Origin: Campylobacter sp.
GTDB lineage: Bacteria > Campylobacterota > Campylobacteria > Campylobacterales > Campylobacteraceae
Assembly (NCBI GenBank): GCA_017940085.1
Contig: JAGAZK010000221.1
Coordinates: 1 to 18,373, forward strand
Reading direction: 5' to 3'
DNA length: 18,373 nt
Shown here: piece by piece, positions 1-6,949 of the stretch
Layout of the letters: every line of letters starts with the position of its first letter
Numbering within the stretch: position 1 is the stretch's first letter
Made by a program: the position numbers and the translations under genes
Notes under the pieces: model-generated
Database searches by the model: none
Seen by the model: only the letters and a program-made list of their open reading frames with translations
Told to the model about the DNA's origin: nothing

Positions 1-60
1 AGAGAAGGAGATTATATCGAAAGCTACAAAGAAGTCCAAAGCCAAGCGGTCATTGACTAA
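1..60 (+). CDS. infB: 3' end of infB (translation initiation factor IF-2), partial
   Basis: Frame 1 is open from the window edge to a TAA at 58-60 and encodes 19 residues ending EVQSQAVID. The pattern 'GDYIESYKEV' resembles the extreme C-terminus of IF-2, where a 'vGDxIExyxxve' strand closes domain IV. The next gene is rbfA, and infB-rbfA is a very conserved gene order. The identification rests more on this neighbour than on the short peptide. The rbfA ribosome binding site (AAAGGA) overlaps the stop codon, so the two genes are co-transcribed. Confidence 0.7.
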   Translation, partial: REGDYIESYKEVQSQAVID

Positions 61-71
61 AGGAAAATTTA

Positions 72-440
72 GTGAATCCAGCTGAAATTCGCAGACTTCG
101 CACAGCAAGTGTTTTAAAAGAACTCATTCCACAAGCACTTGGAACTTTAGATGATGAGTATTTAAATTCGCTTTGTGTTACTGATGTAGAGTGCAAAAAA
201 GGTCGTTATGATGCTTTTGTATATCTTGATAAAATGTCATTTGACAAAAGAGAGCAAGATTATATTTTATCGCACCTAAAGCAAGTCTCAGGACTTATTC
301 AAGACTTTTGTTTGGAAGCTGAGGGTTGGTATAGAGCACCAAATTTGCACTTTAAATTTGATGATAGGTTAGAATACCAAAATCACTTAGATGATTTATT
401 TGATCAAATCTCAAATGAGCTTAAAAGGGGCAAAAAATGA
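72..440 (+). CDS. rbfA: Ribosome-binding factor A
   Basis: 122 residues, the usual size of RbfA, a KH-type protein that binds the 30S subunit and helps mature the 5' end of 16S rRNA. The N-terminus has the family's basic helix (EIRRLRTASVLKELI). A beta strand with the typical 'D-A-x-V-Y' pattern follows (YDAFVYLDKM, about residues 45-54). The C-terminal half has the 'APNLHFKFDDRLEYQ' stretch, equivalent to the family's 'xPxLxFxxDxxxE', and then a helix. The start is GTG at 72, with AAAGGA at 59-64 about 8 bases upstream. The stop overlaps the next gene's start (ATGA at 437-440). In many epsilonproteobacteria rimP follows rbfA. Here a lipoprotein gene does. Confidence 0.9.
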   Translation: MNPAEIRRLRTASVLKELIPQALGTLDDEYLNSLCVTDVECKKGRYDAFVYLDKMSFDKREQDYILSHLKQVSGLIQDFCLEAEGWYRAPNLHFKFDDRLEYQNHLDDLFDQISNELKRGKK

Positions 441-964
441 AAAATATAATTAAATTATTTTTGATATTATTTGTGGCTTTTGGCGTATTTGGTTGTAGTA
501 GTGGCACTTATTATAATACAAACAGCCCTAAAATAGACGCAAACAAAGATCTCAAAAGAGTATATATACACAGCGTATCAGCACCAAATATAGAACAAAC
601 TTACATAAACCACAAAGGCGAAAAAATAAATTTAGACCAAAGAATAGATGCGGCTTTTTTTAGATTTTTAAAACAAGAATTACGCAAAAGAGGTATGGTT
701 TTGGTAAGTTCTCAAGATTCACCTTATACTTGGAGAGCGGATTTTAAATTTACTAAATTTAGCGTTTCTCATAAAAACACTATTTTTGATGGCAAAATGA
801 GTGGCAAATTAGCACTTAAAAATATAAATTATTCTAAAAATTTTACCATCAACTCACAGCTAACTCAAGAAAGTGTCAATAAAAGCGAAGTAAGCAACAA
901 AATAGATTTGCTAGCTCAAGCTCTTGCTTCAAGGGCGGCAGATCACATAAACCAACTTAAATAA
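437..964 (+). CDS. Small lipoprotein of unknown function
   Basis: 175 residues. The N-terminus is a lipoprotein signal: MKNIIK, a hydrophobic stretch, then the lipobox V-F-G-C with the lipidated cysteine at residue 20 followed by SSG. The mature part (about 155 residues) has no motif I can name. It contains a 'KRVYIHSV' strand near residues 40-47, a helix rich in FxxFLKxELxKRG, and further strands. This matches the order of elements in the next lipoprotein (VYIQSV, then FxxxLKxxL), so the two may be diverged tandem duplicates. Both have the general look of YajG or LptE-like periplasmic lipoproteins. The gene starts inside the rbfA stop codon (4-base overlap), so expression is probably coupled to the infB-rbfA operon. 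Likely location is the outer or inner membrane, facing the periplasm. Confidence 0.8.
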   Translation: MKNIIKLFLILFVAFGVFGCSSGTYYNTNSPKIDANKDLKRVYIHSVSAPNIEQTYINHKGEKINLDQRIDAAFFRFLKQELRKRGMVLVSSQDSPYTWRADFKFTKFSVSHKNTIFDGKMSGKLALKNINYSKNFTINSQLTQESVNKSEVSNKIDLLAQALASRAADHINQLK

Positions 965-974
965 AGGAGAAAAT

Positions 975-1526
975 ATGAAAAAATTATCAATTTTGGCGGC
1001 GGCAATTTTGCTATTTAGTGCTTGCTCTACAAACAACTATTTAGTAGCAGATCTTGGTTCTTTCAAACCTAGTTCTGATTTTACTTCCACAAAATCAGTT
1101 TATATCCAAAGTGTCCAAGATGCTAGAGTAAATAAACAAATCGTAGGCACGAGAAGCGACAAAGACGGCAATATAGAAAAATATGTTGTTTTAAGCAGTG
1201 ATTTGAGAGCTTGGTTTGAGAGCGCACTCAAAACTCAACTTACACAAAACAAAATTTCTTTAGAAGACAACGGAGAAGCTGCAGTTGTAGATGTATTTAT
1301 CAAAGAATTTAATGCAAATTTGAGTGGTTTTCAAACAGACAATTTAAAATCAAACATTGTAGTTGAACTTAGAATTGAAAAAGACGGCAAAGTAATCACC
1401 AAAAAACTAGCCGAACCTCAAACAAAATTTGTTGCTCTAAAGACCACAAGTGTATTCGAAAATATCTATAGAGATATGGTAAATAGTATGGTCAAAAGAG
1501 TTGCACTAGAAATTATTAGCGAATAG
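975..1526 (+). CDS. YajG-like lipoprotein
   Basis: 183 residues. A lipoprotein signal is clear: MKKLSILAAAILLFSAC with lipobox F-S-A-C and cysteine at residue 17. The mature domain has the pattern seen in the YajG family of uncharacterised lipoproteins. This is a 'VYIQSVQDAR' strand (the family's V-x-V-x-x-V-x-D-x-R), then 'IVGTRSDKDGN', then 'VLSSDLRAWFESALKTQL', a helix carrying alternating hydrophobic residues, and finally an alternating strand region 'VVDVFIKEFNANLSG'. YajG has no established biochemical role that I know of. AAAGGAGA ends 5 bases before the ATG. The gap to the previous lipoprotein is 10 bases, and the stop TAG overlaps the next GTG start by one base. The assignment to YajG is by motif only. 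Confidence 0.75.
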   Translation: MKKLSILAAAILLFSACSTNNYLVADLGSFKPSSDFTSTKSVYIQSVQDARVNKQIVGTRSDKDGNIEKYVVLSSDLRAWFESALKTQLTQNKISLEDNGEAAVVDVFIKEFNANLSGFQTDNLKSNIVVELRIEKDGKVITKKLAEPQTKFVALKTTSVFENIYRDMVNSMVKRVALEIISE

Positions 1527-2095
1527 TGCTTTGTGCAAATTGTGGTGCATTTTCGTTTAGCATAATTTGCTCTAAATGCACCAAACACTTAGAATTTGGC
1601 GAAGTCGGCAAACGCACATTTGGCGACTTTGCTGTTTATTATTTTTTTAAATTTGATTCCATTTCAAGATTGCTTTATTCCAAATATCATTTACATGGGC
1701 TTTTTGTATTTAACAAACTTGCTAAAATTTCTTTTAAAATTTTTGCTAAAAATGCTAAATTTGATCAAATCATCAACGCAATTCCAATCGATGACAATCC
1801 GATAAATTCATATTCTCATTCAGCAATTCTAGCAAAAGCTTTGAAATCAGAGTTTATTAAGCCCAAATTTGGACTACTTCATGCCCAAAATCAAATCAAA
1901 TATGCGGGAAAATCGCTTAAATTTCGCCAAACTCACCCGAGAAAATTTAAACTAAACTCGCCTATTTCAAATCCTGTGATTTTAGTAGATGACATAGTTA
2001 CGACTGGCACGAGTATGCTAGAGGCCAAAAAAGTCCTAGAAAAACACGGCGTAAATGTGCTTTTTGGACTTGTTTTAGCAGATGCAAGAGAATAA
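1526..2095 (+). CDS. ComF-family phosphoribosyltransferase-like protein
   Basis: 189 residues. The N-terminus carries a four-cysteine zinc finger (C3, C6, C15, C18), and the C-terminal half carries the type I phosphoribosyltransferase PRPP loop, V-I-L-V-D-D-I-V-T-T-G-T at residues 151-162. This is the ComF architecture. ComF proteins are needed for natural transformation in several bacteria, where ComFC acts after DNA enters the cytoplasm. A homologue in C. jejuni (CtsW, as I recall) is also linked to transformation. Enzyme activity on PRPP has not been firmly shown for the family. The start is GTG at 1526, overlapping the preceding TAG by one base, and no other start would keep the first two cysteines. 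It is co-transcribed with the two lipoproteins. The 3' end of the window encodes a pseudopilin, another family used in transformation. Confidence 0.85.
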   Translation: MLCANCGAFSFSIICSKCTKHLEFGEVGKRTFGDFAVYYFFKFDSISRLLYSKYHLHGLFVFNKLAKISFKIFAKNAKFDQIINAIPIDDNPINSYSHSAILAKALKSEFIKPKFGLLHAQNQIKYAGKSLKFRQTHPRKFKLNSPISNPVILVDDIVTTGTSMLEAKKVLEKHGVNVLFGLVLADARE

Positions 2096-2125
2096 ATTTA
2101 AGCCTAATAATCCAAAATTTAATCA

Positions 2126-2195
2126 AAATTTAGCCAAAAAGCTTATTATTTTTATCAAATTTAATTAAAATACTTTGTAAAATTTGGCTAAATTT
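2126..2195. repeat. 13-bp inverted repeat with 44-base loop between comF and the LOG gene
   Basis: AAATTTAGCCAAA (2126-2138) is exactly complementary to TTTGGCTAAATTT (2183-2195). The right arm ends two bases before the putative -10 box of the next gene. It could act as a weak terminator for the comF operon or as an operator. AAATTTG-type words are common in this genome, but the central AGCCAA/TTGGCT part is not. Confidence 0.45.
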
Positions 2196-2197
2196 AG

Positions 2198-2203
2198 TAA
2201 AAT
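2198..2203 (+). promoter_or_regulatory. -10 box for the LOG/mnmA genes
   Basis: TAAAAT preceded by TAG and an AT-rich tract, 36 bases before the TTG start at 2240. There is no recognisable -35, which is normal for sigma-70 promoters in Campylobacter. Confidence 0.5.
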
Positions 2204-2239
2204 ACACCCGCAAAATCAATCAAATTTAAAGGAAGTAAT

Positions 2240-2791
2240 TTGGCACGAAAAAAAATAAAAAAAATAAAATTTGTAACTGTTTTTGGCTCGGCAAGATCTA
2301 AGATTGATGCTAAATTTTATGATGTAGCACAAAAAATCGGAAGCGAACTTGCTAAAAATAACTTCGGATTAATTACTGGCGGCGGTGGTGGCATCATGGA
2401 AGCTGTCAATAAAGGTGCGTTTTTAAATGGTGGGGTGAGCATAGGTCTAAATATTATTTTGCCACACGAACAAGATCTCAATCCATACTGCACACATTTT
2501 AAACAATACAAAAATCTCAGCAAACGCAAACAAAAACTCATCAAAAATAGCAATATTTTTATAATTATGCCAGGTGGTTTTGGGACTTTGGACGAAGTTT
2601 TTGAGGTGCTAACTCTAGCCCAAACAGGACTTAGAAAGCACAAAATCATATTTTTTGATGAAATTTTTTGGGGAGATTTGATTAAATTTTTTCAAAATAC
2701 TCTAATATCAAACAAAATGATCTCAAAATCAGATCTAAAACTTTATAAAGTTTGCAATAGTGTCGAAGAAATCATTGATTATATAAAATAA
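2240..2791 (+). CDS. LOG-family nucleoside 5'-monophosphate phosphoribohydrolase
   Basis: 183 residues, typical for the TIGR00730 / LOG ('Lonely guy') family, cytosolic Rossmann-fold enzymes that split the base from a nucleoside monophosphate. Both family signatures are present: a glycine-rich GGGGGIMEA at residues 47-55 and PGGFGTLDE at 111-119, which carries the conserved E. 'Lysine decarboxylase' labels given to this family in older annotations are wrong. The start is TTG at 2240 with AGGAAG 5 bases upstream, because no ATG or GTG lies closer. The first 10 codons are unusually lysine-rich (ARKKIKKIK), encoded by two A8 tracts. The next gene, mnmA, starts 33 bases downstream on the same strand, so the two probably share a transcript. 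The substrate cannot be read from the sequence. Confidence 0.9.
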   Translation: MARKKIKKIKFVTVFGSARSKIDAKFYDVAQKIGSELAKNNFGLITGGGGGIMEAVNKGAFLNGGVSIGLNIILPHEQDLNPYCTHFKQYKNLSKRKQKLIKNSNIFIIMPGGFGTLDEVFEVLTLAQTGLRKHKIIFFDEIFWGDLIKFFQNTLISNKMISKSDLKLYKVCNSVEEIIDYIK

Positions 2792-2823
2792 TTCCGCAAA
2801 TTTAATCAAATCTAAGGGACAAA

Positions 2824-3843
2824 ATGAAAGTTTTGATTGCGATGAGTGGTGGAATTGACAGCTCTATGAGTGCTAAATTTTTGCTTGAAAGCGGATATGA
2901 GCTTATAGGCTGTTATATGAAACTTCACAATAACGATGATTATCACAAAGAAAATATTGCCAAAGTAAGCAAAATCAGCGATTTTTTGGGTATTCAGACG
3001 CAAATTTTAGACTTGCGTGATAAATTTAAAGAGCAAATTTATGATTTATTTGTGGATTCGTATAAAAATGGTCTCACACCAAATCCTTGTGTGCATTGCA
3101 ATAGAGTGATCAAATTTGGTGCTTTGTGGCAATACGCCAAAAGCTTAGGGTGCGAAAAAATCGCTACTGGGCATTATGCTAGGATAGAAAATGGGCTTTT
3201 GAAAGCTGGAATTGATGAGAGCAAAGATCAAAGCTATTTTTTGGCAAATTTAGACCCAAACATGATTTCGCATATTATTTTCCCGCTTGGAGATAAATTT
3301 AAACAAAATATCAAAGCTCAAGCTATAAAAATTCCGCAATTTCAGGCTCTTGCGAAACAAAAAGAAAGTAGCGAAATTTGTTTTGTGCCTACAAATTATA
3401 TGGAAATTTTAAATCGCCATTTTAATACTAATCAAAAAGGCATCGTGCGAAATACTCAAGGCGAGATTGTCGGCGAACACAATGGATATATGAATTTCAC
3501 GATTGGCAAAAGACGGGGTTTTACTTACAATGGAGCTCACGAGCCACATTTTGTAACTGCTATAAATCCAGCAAAAAACGAAATTACAGTCGGATTAAAA
3601 GACGAATTAAAAACTTATAATTTTCAAACCACAAATTTCAATGATTTTGTCGGACTTGACGATTTTGAAGCATTTGTTAAGGTTCGCTACCGCTCAAACG
3701 CACTGCCTTGTTTTGTCAAAAAACAAAATGATGGCGGAGTAAGCGTAGAATTATTTGAACCAGCTTTTGGCGTAGCTAGTGGGCAACTAGCTGTATTTTA
3801 TGATGAAAACAAAAGAGTTTTGGGAAGCGGATTTATAAAATAA
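2824..3843 (+). CDS. mnmA: tRNA-specific 2-thiouridylase MnmA
   Basis: 339 residues, slightly short of the usual 350-370 for MnmA (TrmU), which adds sulfur to C2 of the wobble uridine of tRNA-Lys, -Glu and -Gln using ATP. The PP-loop ATP-binding motif SGGIDSS is at residues 8-14. The catalytic pair is intact: Cys89 in TPNPCVHCN (85-93) and Cys186 in SSEICFVP (182-189). 'ATGHYAR' at 114-120 and 'KDQSYFL' at 134-140 are further family signatures. The C-terminal third holds the beta-barrel domain with FTIGKRRGF. The ATG at 2824 has AAGGGAC directly upstream. The sulfur donor chain is not encoded in this window. Nothing unusual apart from the slightly compact length. Confidence 0.97.
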   Translation: MKVLIAMSGGIDSSMSAKFLLESGYELIGCYMKLHNNDDYHKENIAKVSKISDFLGIQTQILDLRDKFKEQIYDLFVDSYKNGLTPNPCVHCNRVIKFGALWQYAKSLGCEKIATGHYARIENGLLKAGIDESKDQSYFLANLDPNMISHIIFPLGDKFKQNIKAQAIKIPQFQALAKQKESSEICFVPTNYMEILNRHFNTNQKGIVRNTQGEIVGEHNGYMNFTIGKRRGFTYNGAHEPHFVTAINPAKNEITVGLKDELKTYNFQTTNFNDFVGLDDFEAFVKVRYRSNALPCFVKKQNDGGVSVELFEPAFGVASGQLAVFYDENKRVLGSGFIK

Positions 3844-3918
3844 AGCTATGAGTAATTAACTAAACAAATTTAGCACAAATTTTGCATTTTTGAGCGATAA
3901 ATTTGAGTTTAAATTTGC

Positions 3919-3924
3919 TAAAAT
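3919..3924 (+). promoter_or_regulatory. -10 box for the MalY/PatB gene
   Basis: TTTGCTAAAAT gives a TAAAAT box with a TGn extension, 32 bases before the TTG start. The same TTTGCTAAAAT string occurs on the minus strand in front of the carrier gene (15022-15030). Confidence 0.5.
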
Positions 3925-3956
3925 TTAGGCTTAAATTTAATCACAAAGGATAAATT

Positions 3957-5174
3957 TTGAAATTTAATTTTGATGAGATTATAGACAGACGAAACTCAAA
4001 TTCTCTAAAATGGGCAGTTAGCGAAAACGAACTTCCTATGTGGGTCGCAGATATGGACTTTCGCACTGCTCCTTGCATTTTAGAGGCGTTGCAAGAAGTG
4101 GTGAAGCATGGCATTTTTGGATACAGCGAAATTTCCACCCAGTGGGCTTTGGCGTATCAAAATTGGTGGCAAAAACGCCACAATTTTCGCATTGAAGAAC
4201 ACTGGCTTATATTTTGCACAGGCGTTGTTTCTGCACTTTCATCGCTCGTGCGAAAATTTACCACGCCAAATGAAAGCGTTCTGGTGCTTAGCCCGGTTTA
4301 TAATTGCTTTTTCTCATCTATCCAAAATAACGGCGTAAAGGCACTTTACAGCGAGCTTGTTTATAAAAACAAAGAGTATGAAATCAACTGGACGGATTTT
4401 GAAAACAAGCTTAGCGATCCGCAAACTTCGCTATTTATCCTTTGTAATCCGCATAATCCAATCGGTAAAATTTGGAAAAAAGATGAGCTTGCTCGTATGG
4501 GTGAGCTTTGTGCTAAGCACGGAGTAACGGTCATTAGCGATGAAATTCATTGTGATTTGACTGAGCCAAATTTATCTTACACGCCGTTTGCAAGTGTGAG
4601 TGAAATTTGCGAAAATATCAGTATTTCGTGCATTTCGCCGACAAAAGCGTTTAATATAGCTGGACTTAATACCGCCGCCGTTTTTGCCAAAAATAAATTT
4701 TTACGCCATAAAGCGTGGCGAGCCTTTAATACAGATGAAATCGCCGAACCAAACGCATTTGCGACAAGTGCTACGATAGCTGCTTTTGAAAAGGGTGAAG
4801 CATGGCTAGATAGTCTAAGAGAGTATTTAAGCCAAAATAAAAAAATCGTGCATGAGTTTTTGAGCGAAAATTTGCCTTATATAAGGGCATTGCCGTGCGA
4901 TGCGACATATTTAATGTGGCTTGATTGTTCGAATTTGATAAATTTAAGTGGCGAAATTCCTATCGCAACGAGCGAAAATTTGAAAATACCACACTTTGCG
5001 GAGTTTAAAAATTCAACCGAACTTGCAAATTTTATCCGATTGCAAACAGGGCTTTATCTAAGCAGCGGCGAGATTTACGGAAGTGGAGGCGAAAATTTCT
5101 TGCGTTTAAATATCGCCACACCAAGGGCGAATTTGCTCGATGGATTAGAACGGCTAAAAAAGGCGTTAAAATAA
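3957..5174 (+). CDS. patB: MalY/PatB-type PLP-dependent C-S lyase (cystathionine beta-lyase)
   Basis: 405 residues; the MalY/PatB branch of fold-type I aminotransferases runs about 390-400. These enzymes cleave cystathionine or cysteine by beta-elimination. Family signatures appear in order: LPMWVADMDF near residues 26-35 (the MalY/PatB hallmark), HGIFGYSE, the CNPHNPIGKIW motif near 161-171, SDEIHCD near 192-198 (the Asp that pairs with the pyridine nitrogen) and ISPTKAFNIAGL with the PLP-binding Lys at 230. The C-terminal arginine motif FLRLNIATPR is also present. The start is TTG at 3957 with AAAGGA 6 bases upstream. The next in-frame ATG would cut into the conserved N-terminus. The role in methionine synthesis or in cysteine/cystine breakdown is not decided by the context. 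The gene has its own promoter and is the last gene before the AT-rich cassette. Confidence 0.88.
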   Translation: MKFNFDEIIDRRNSNSLKWAVSENELPMWVADMDFRTAPCILEALQEVVKHGIFGYSEISTQWALAYQNWWQKRHNFRIEEHWLIFCTGVVSALSSLVRKFTTPNESVLVLSPVYNCFFSSIQNNGVKALYSELVYKNKEYEINWTDFENKLSDPQTSLFILCNPHNPIGKIWKKDELARMGELCAKHGVTVISDEIHCDLTEPNLSYTPFASVSEICENISISCISPTKAFNIAGLNTAAVFAKNKFLRHKAWRAFNTDEIAEPNAFATSATIAAFEKGEAWLDSLREYLSQNKKIVHEFLSENLPYIRALPCDATYLMWLDCSNLINLSGEIPIATSENLKIPHFAEFKNSTELANFIRLQTGLYLSSGEIYGSGGENFLRLNIATPRANLLDGLERLKKALK

Positions 5175-5205
5175 GTAATGTATATATTTTTAAGTTGGCT
5201 TTTAA

Positions 5206-5229
5206 TATAATGATAAGCACAATATTATC
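5206..5229 (+). promoter_or_regulatory. Promoter and small dyad upstream of the restriction cassette
   Basis: TATAAT at 5206-5211 is followed directly by GATAA (5212-5216), 8 bases, then TTATC (5225-5229), a 5-bp dyad at the expected transcription start. The GTG start of the endonuclease is 20 bases further on. This is the only promoter-like sequence I see for the five genes. The dyad could be an operator that limits endonuclease expression, but it is too short to be sure. Confidence 0.45.
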
Positions 5230-5249
5230 GGTAAATAAAAGGTTGATTT

Positions 5250-6080
5250 GTGGATAAAAAAGCTTTTTTGATGAAACTAAAAGAATTTGTAGCTGATTTG
5301 GGTGATAAAATTTCACAAGATGGCGAATGGACGATAAAAGGCTTTATTGATGTGTTTGAAAATATATACCCCATTTCTTCTGATACAAAAATTATTTCTA
5401 AAATATTAGAAATTCATCTACTGCCACATTTCTTGGCTTTTGGAGATAGGATCGGCTTTGATATAGAACTTGCGACTTGTCAAAATTGGTATCCTGATTT
5501 AACTTTCATATCAAAAAAAGATAAAAAAATTAAATTTGCAGTTGATTTGAAAACAACATATAGAGATGAAAAATATCTAGAATTTTGCAATGGTTTTACG
5601 CTAGGCTCACACGGAGAATATTTTATCAATAGAACAAGTAGTAAAAATATACAATATCCATACAACGAATACAGTGGTCATTTTTGCTTAGGGATAATTT
5701 ACCAAAGAGAAAATTTGCCAAATTTAGACGAATTAAAAACCTATAAATTAAATCAATTAAATTTAATCAAATCGGCTATTAAAAATTTTATCTTTTTCGC
5801 AGAAGAAAAATGGAAAATAGCAAGCGACAAAGGTGGCAGCGGAAATACGGCAAACATAGGCAGTATCCAAAAAATATCAGATATTATAAACGGAAATGGA
5901 GTATTTGCCAAAGCTGGAGAAGAAATTTTTGATGATTATTGGTCAAATTTTGGCAAATTGCAAATCATAGATAAAAATGGCAAAAGAAAAAACCTAACTT
6001 CACTTATAGAATACTTAGAATACAGAAATTTACCACTAAATTTATACAATAAAAAAGTAGGCAAAAAGGGTGGCGATTGA
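5250..6080 (+). CDS. EcoRV-type type II restriction endonuclease (predicted site GATATC)
   Basis: 276 residues; EcoRV itself is about 245. Strong similarity runs along the whole length. IYPISSDTKIISKILEI (39-55) matches the EcoRV stretch IYPLGSDTKVLSTIFEL. YPDLTF (81-86) and FAVDLKTTY (96-104) carry the PD...DxK active site. Asp83, Asp99 and Lys101 have exactly the spacing of EcoRV Asp74, Asp90 and Lys92, and Glu54 fits EcoRV Glu45 (constant offset of 9). The recognition loop GGSGNTANIGSI (195-206) matches GSGNTTNIGSI, with one change, Ala201 for Thr187. EcoRV cuts GATATC bluntly in the middle. The same target is predicted here because the base-contacting loop is kept. The start is GTG at 5250 with AAAAGG 7 bases upstream. 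The stop overlaps the methyltransferase start. The catalytic set is intact, so the enzyme is probably active. Confidence 0.95.
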   Translation: MDKKAFLMKLKEFVADLGDKISQDGEWTIKGFIDVFENIYPISSDTKIISKILEIHLLPHFLAFGDRIGFDIELATCQNWYPDLTFISKKDKKIKFAVDLKTTYRDEKYLEFCNGFTLGSHGEYFINRTSSKNIQYPYNEYSGHFCLGIIYQRENLPNLDELKTYKLNQLNLIKSAIKNFIFFAEEKWKIASDKGGSGNTANIGSIQKISDIINGNGVFAKAGEEIFDDYWSNFGKLQIIDKNGKRKNLTSLIEYLEYRNLPLNLYNKKVGKKGGD

Positions 6081-6949
6081 TGAGTGTAAAAGTACCGCCT
6101 ATCAAAATACAGGGAATAAAAACCAAATTAACACCGTTTATATTAGATTCAATCAAAGAATTTAAATTTAGTGTATGGGTTGAGCCATTTATGGGTTCTG
6201 GTGTGGTCGGATTTAATGCAAAACCATGCAAAGCAATTTTTGCAGACATTAACCCGCACATAATCAACTTTTACAATTCAATAAAAGAAGGTAAAATTAC
6301 GCCAAAAGTAGCTTGTGAATTTTTGCACACCGAAGGTGAAAAGTTAGAAAAATTTGATGATTTGTATTATTATGAAGTAAGACAAAGATTTAATGGTTAT
6401 CACAATTCACTTGATTTTTTATTTTTAAACAGATCGTGTTTTAATGGAATGATAAGATTTAATAAAAAGGGCGAATTTAATGTCCCATACGGACATAAAC
6501 CACAAAGATTTTCAAAAGCATATATAACCAAAATTTGCAATCAAATAAAATATGTTTGCGAATGTTTAGGATATTTTGATTGGGAATTCAAATGTCAATC
6601 TTTTGAAAAAACTATAACCCAAAGCCCAAGCAGTTCTTTGATATACTGTGACCCACCATATATAGGAAGACATGTTGATTATTTTGACAGTTGGGATATT
6701 GATTTAGAAAATAAACTGCATGATTTATTACAAAAAACAGATAATAATTTTATAATATCCACTTGGGATCATAATCATTTCAGAAAAAATCATCATATAG
6801 ATACAGTTTGGAAAGATTATAACAAACTAACTACTGAGCATTTTTATTTTGTCGGAGCAAAAGAAATTAATAGAAATCCCGTAACGGAAGCATTGTTGAG
6901 TAATTGTGTTTTTGAGCAATTATCAACCAGATTAACATCGGGCATATAA
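6080..6949 (+). CDS. EcoRV-type DNA adenine-N6 methyltransferase
   Basis: 289 residues from the ATG at 6080, which overlaps the last base of the endonuclease stop (TGATG). A TTG three bases earlier is possible, but ATG is preferred and AAGGG sits upstream. It belongs to the Dam-like (alpha) class and closely resembles M.EcoRV. VPPIKIQGIKTKL at the N-terminus, motif I WVEPFMGSGVVGFN (33-46, S-adenosylmethionine site), LDFLFLNRSCFNGMIRFN in the middle, and motif IV with the catalytic DPPY at 191-194 inside YCDPPYIGRHVDYF all correspond. It should methylate the first adenine of GATATC and protect the host from the endonuclease just upstream. 'TWDHNHFRKN' and 'KEINRNPVTEAL' near the C-terminus also match. 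The gene is zero bases from the next one, so the whole set is one operon with the endonuclease in front. Confidence 0.96.
   Translation: MSVKVPPIKIQGIKTKLTPFILDSIKEFKFSVWVEPFMGSGVVGFNAKPCKAIFADINPHIINFYNSIKEGKITPKVACEFLHTEGEKLEKFDDLYYYEVRQRFNGYHNSLDFLFLNRSCFNGMIRFNKKGEFNVPYGHKPQRFSKAYITKICNQIKYVCECLGYFDWEFKCQSFEKTITQSPSSSLIYCDPPYIGRHVDYFDSWDIDLENKLHDLLQKTDNNFIISTWDHNHFRKNHHIDTVWKDYNKLTTEHFYFVGAKEINRNPVTEALLSNCVFEQLSTRLTSGI

Noticed and set aside
2317..2649. 110-codon open frame on the minus strand inside the LOG gene
   Set aside because: The plus strand there carries both LOG signatures. The reverse frame has low-complexity proline and leucine runs and no start context.
5175..5249. Possible attachment-site repeats flanking the restriction cassette (compared with 9405-9441)
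   Set aside because: I found no direct repeat shared by the two edges, no tRNA gene and no integrase. Transfer is suggested only by composition and gene content.
6077..6079. TTG as the methyltransferase start
   Set aside because: An ATG follows in the next codon, overlaps the endonuclease stop in the usual TGATG way, and aligns with the M.EcoRV N-terminus.
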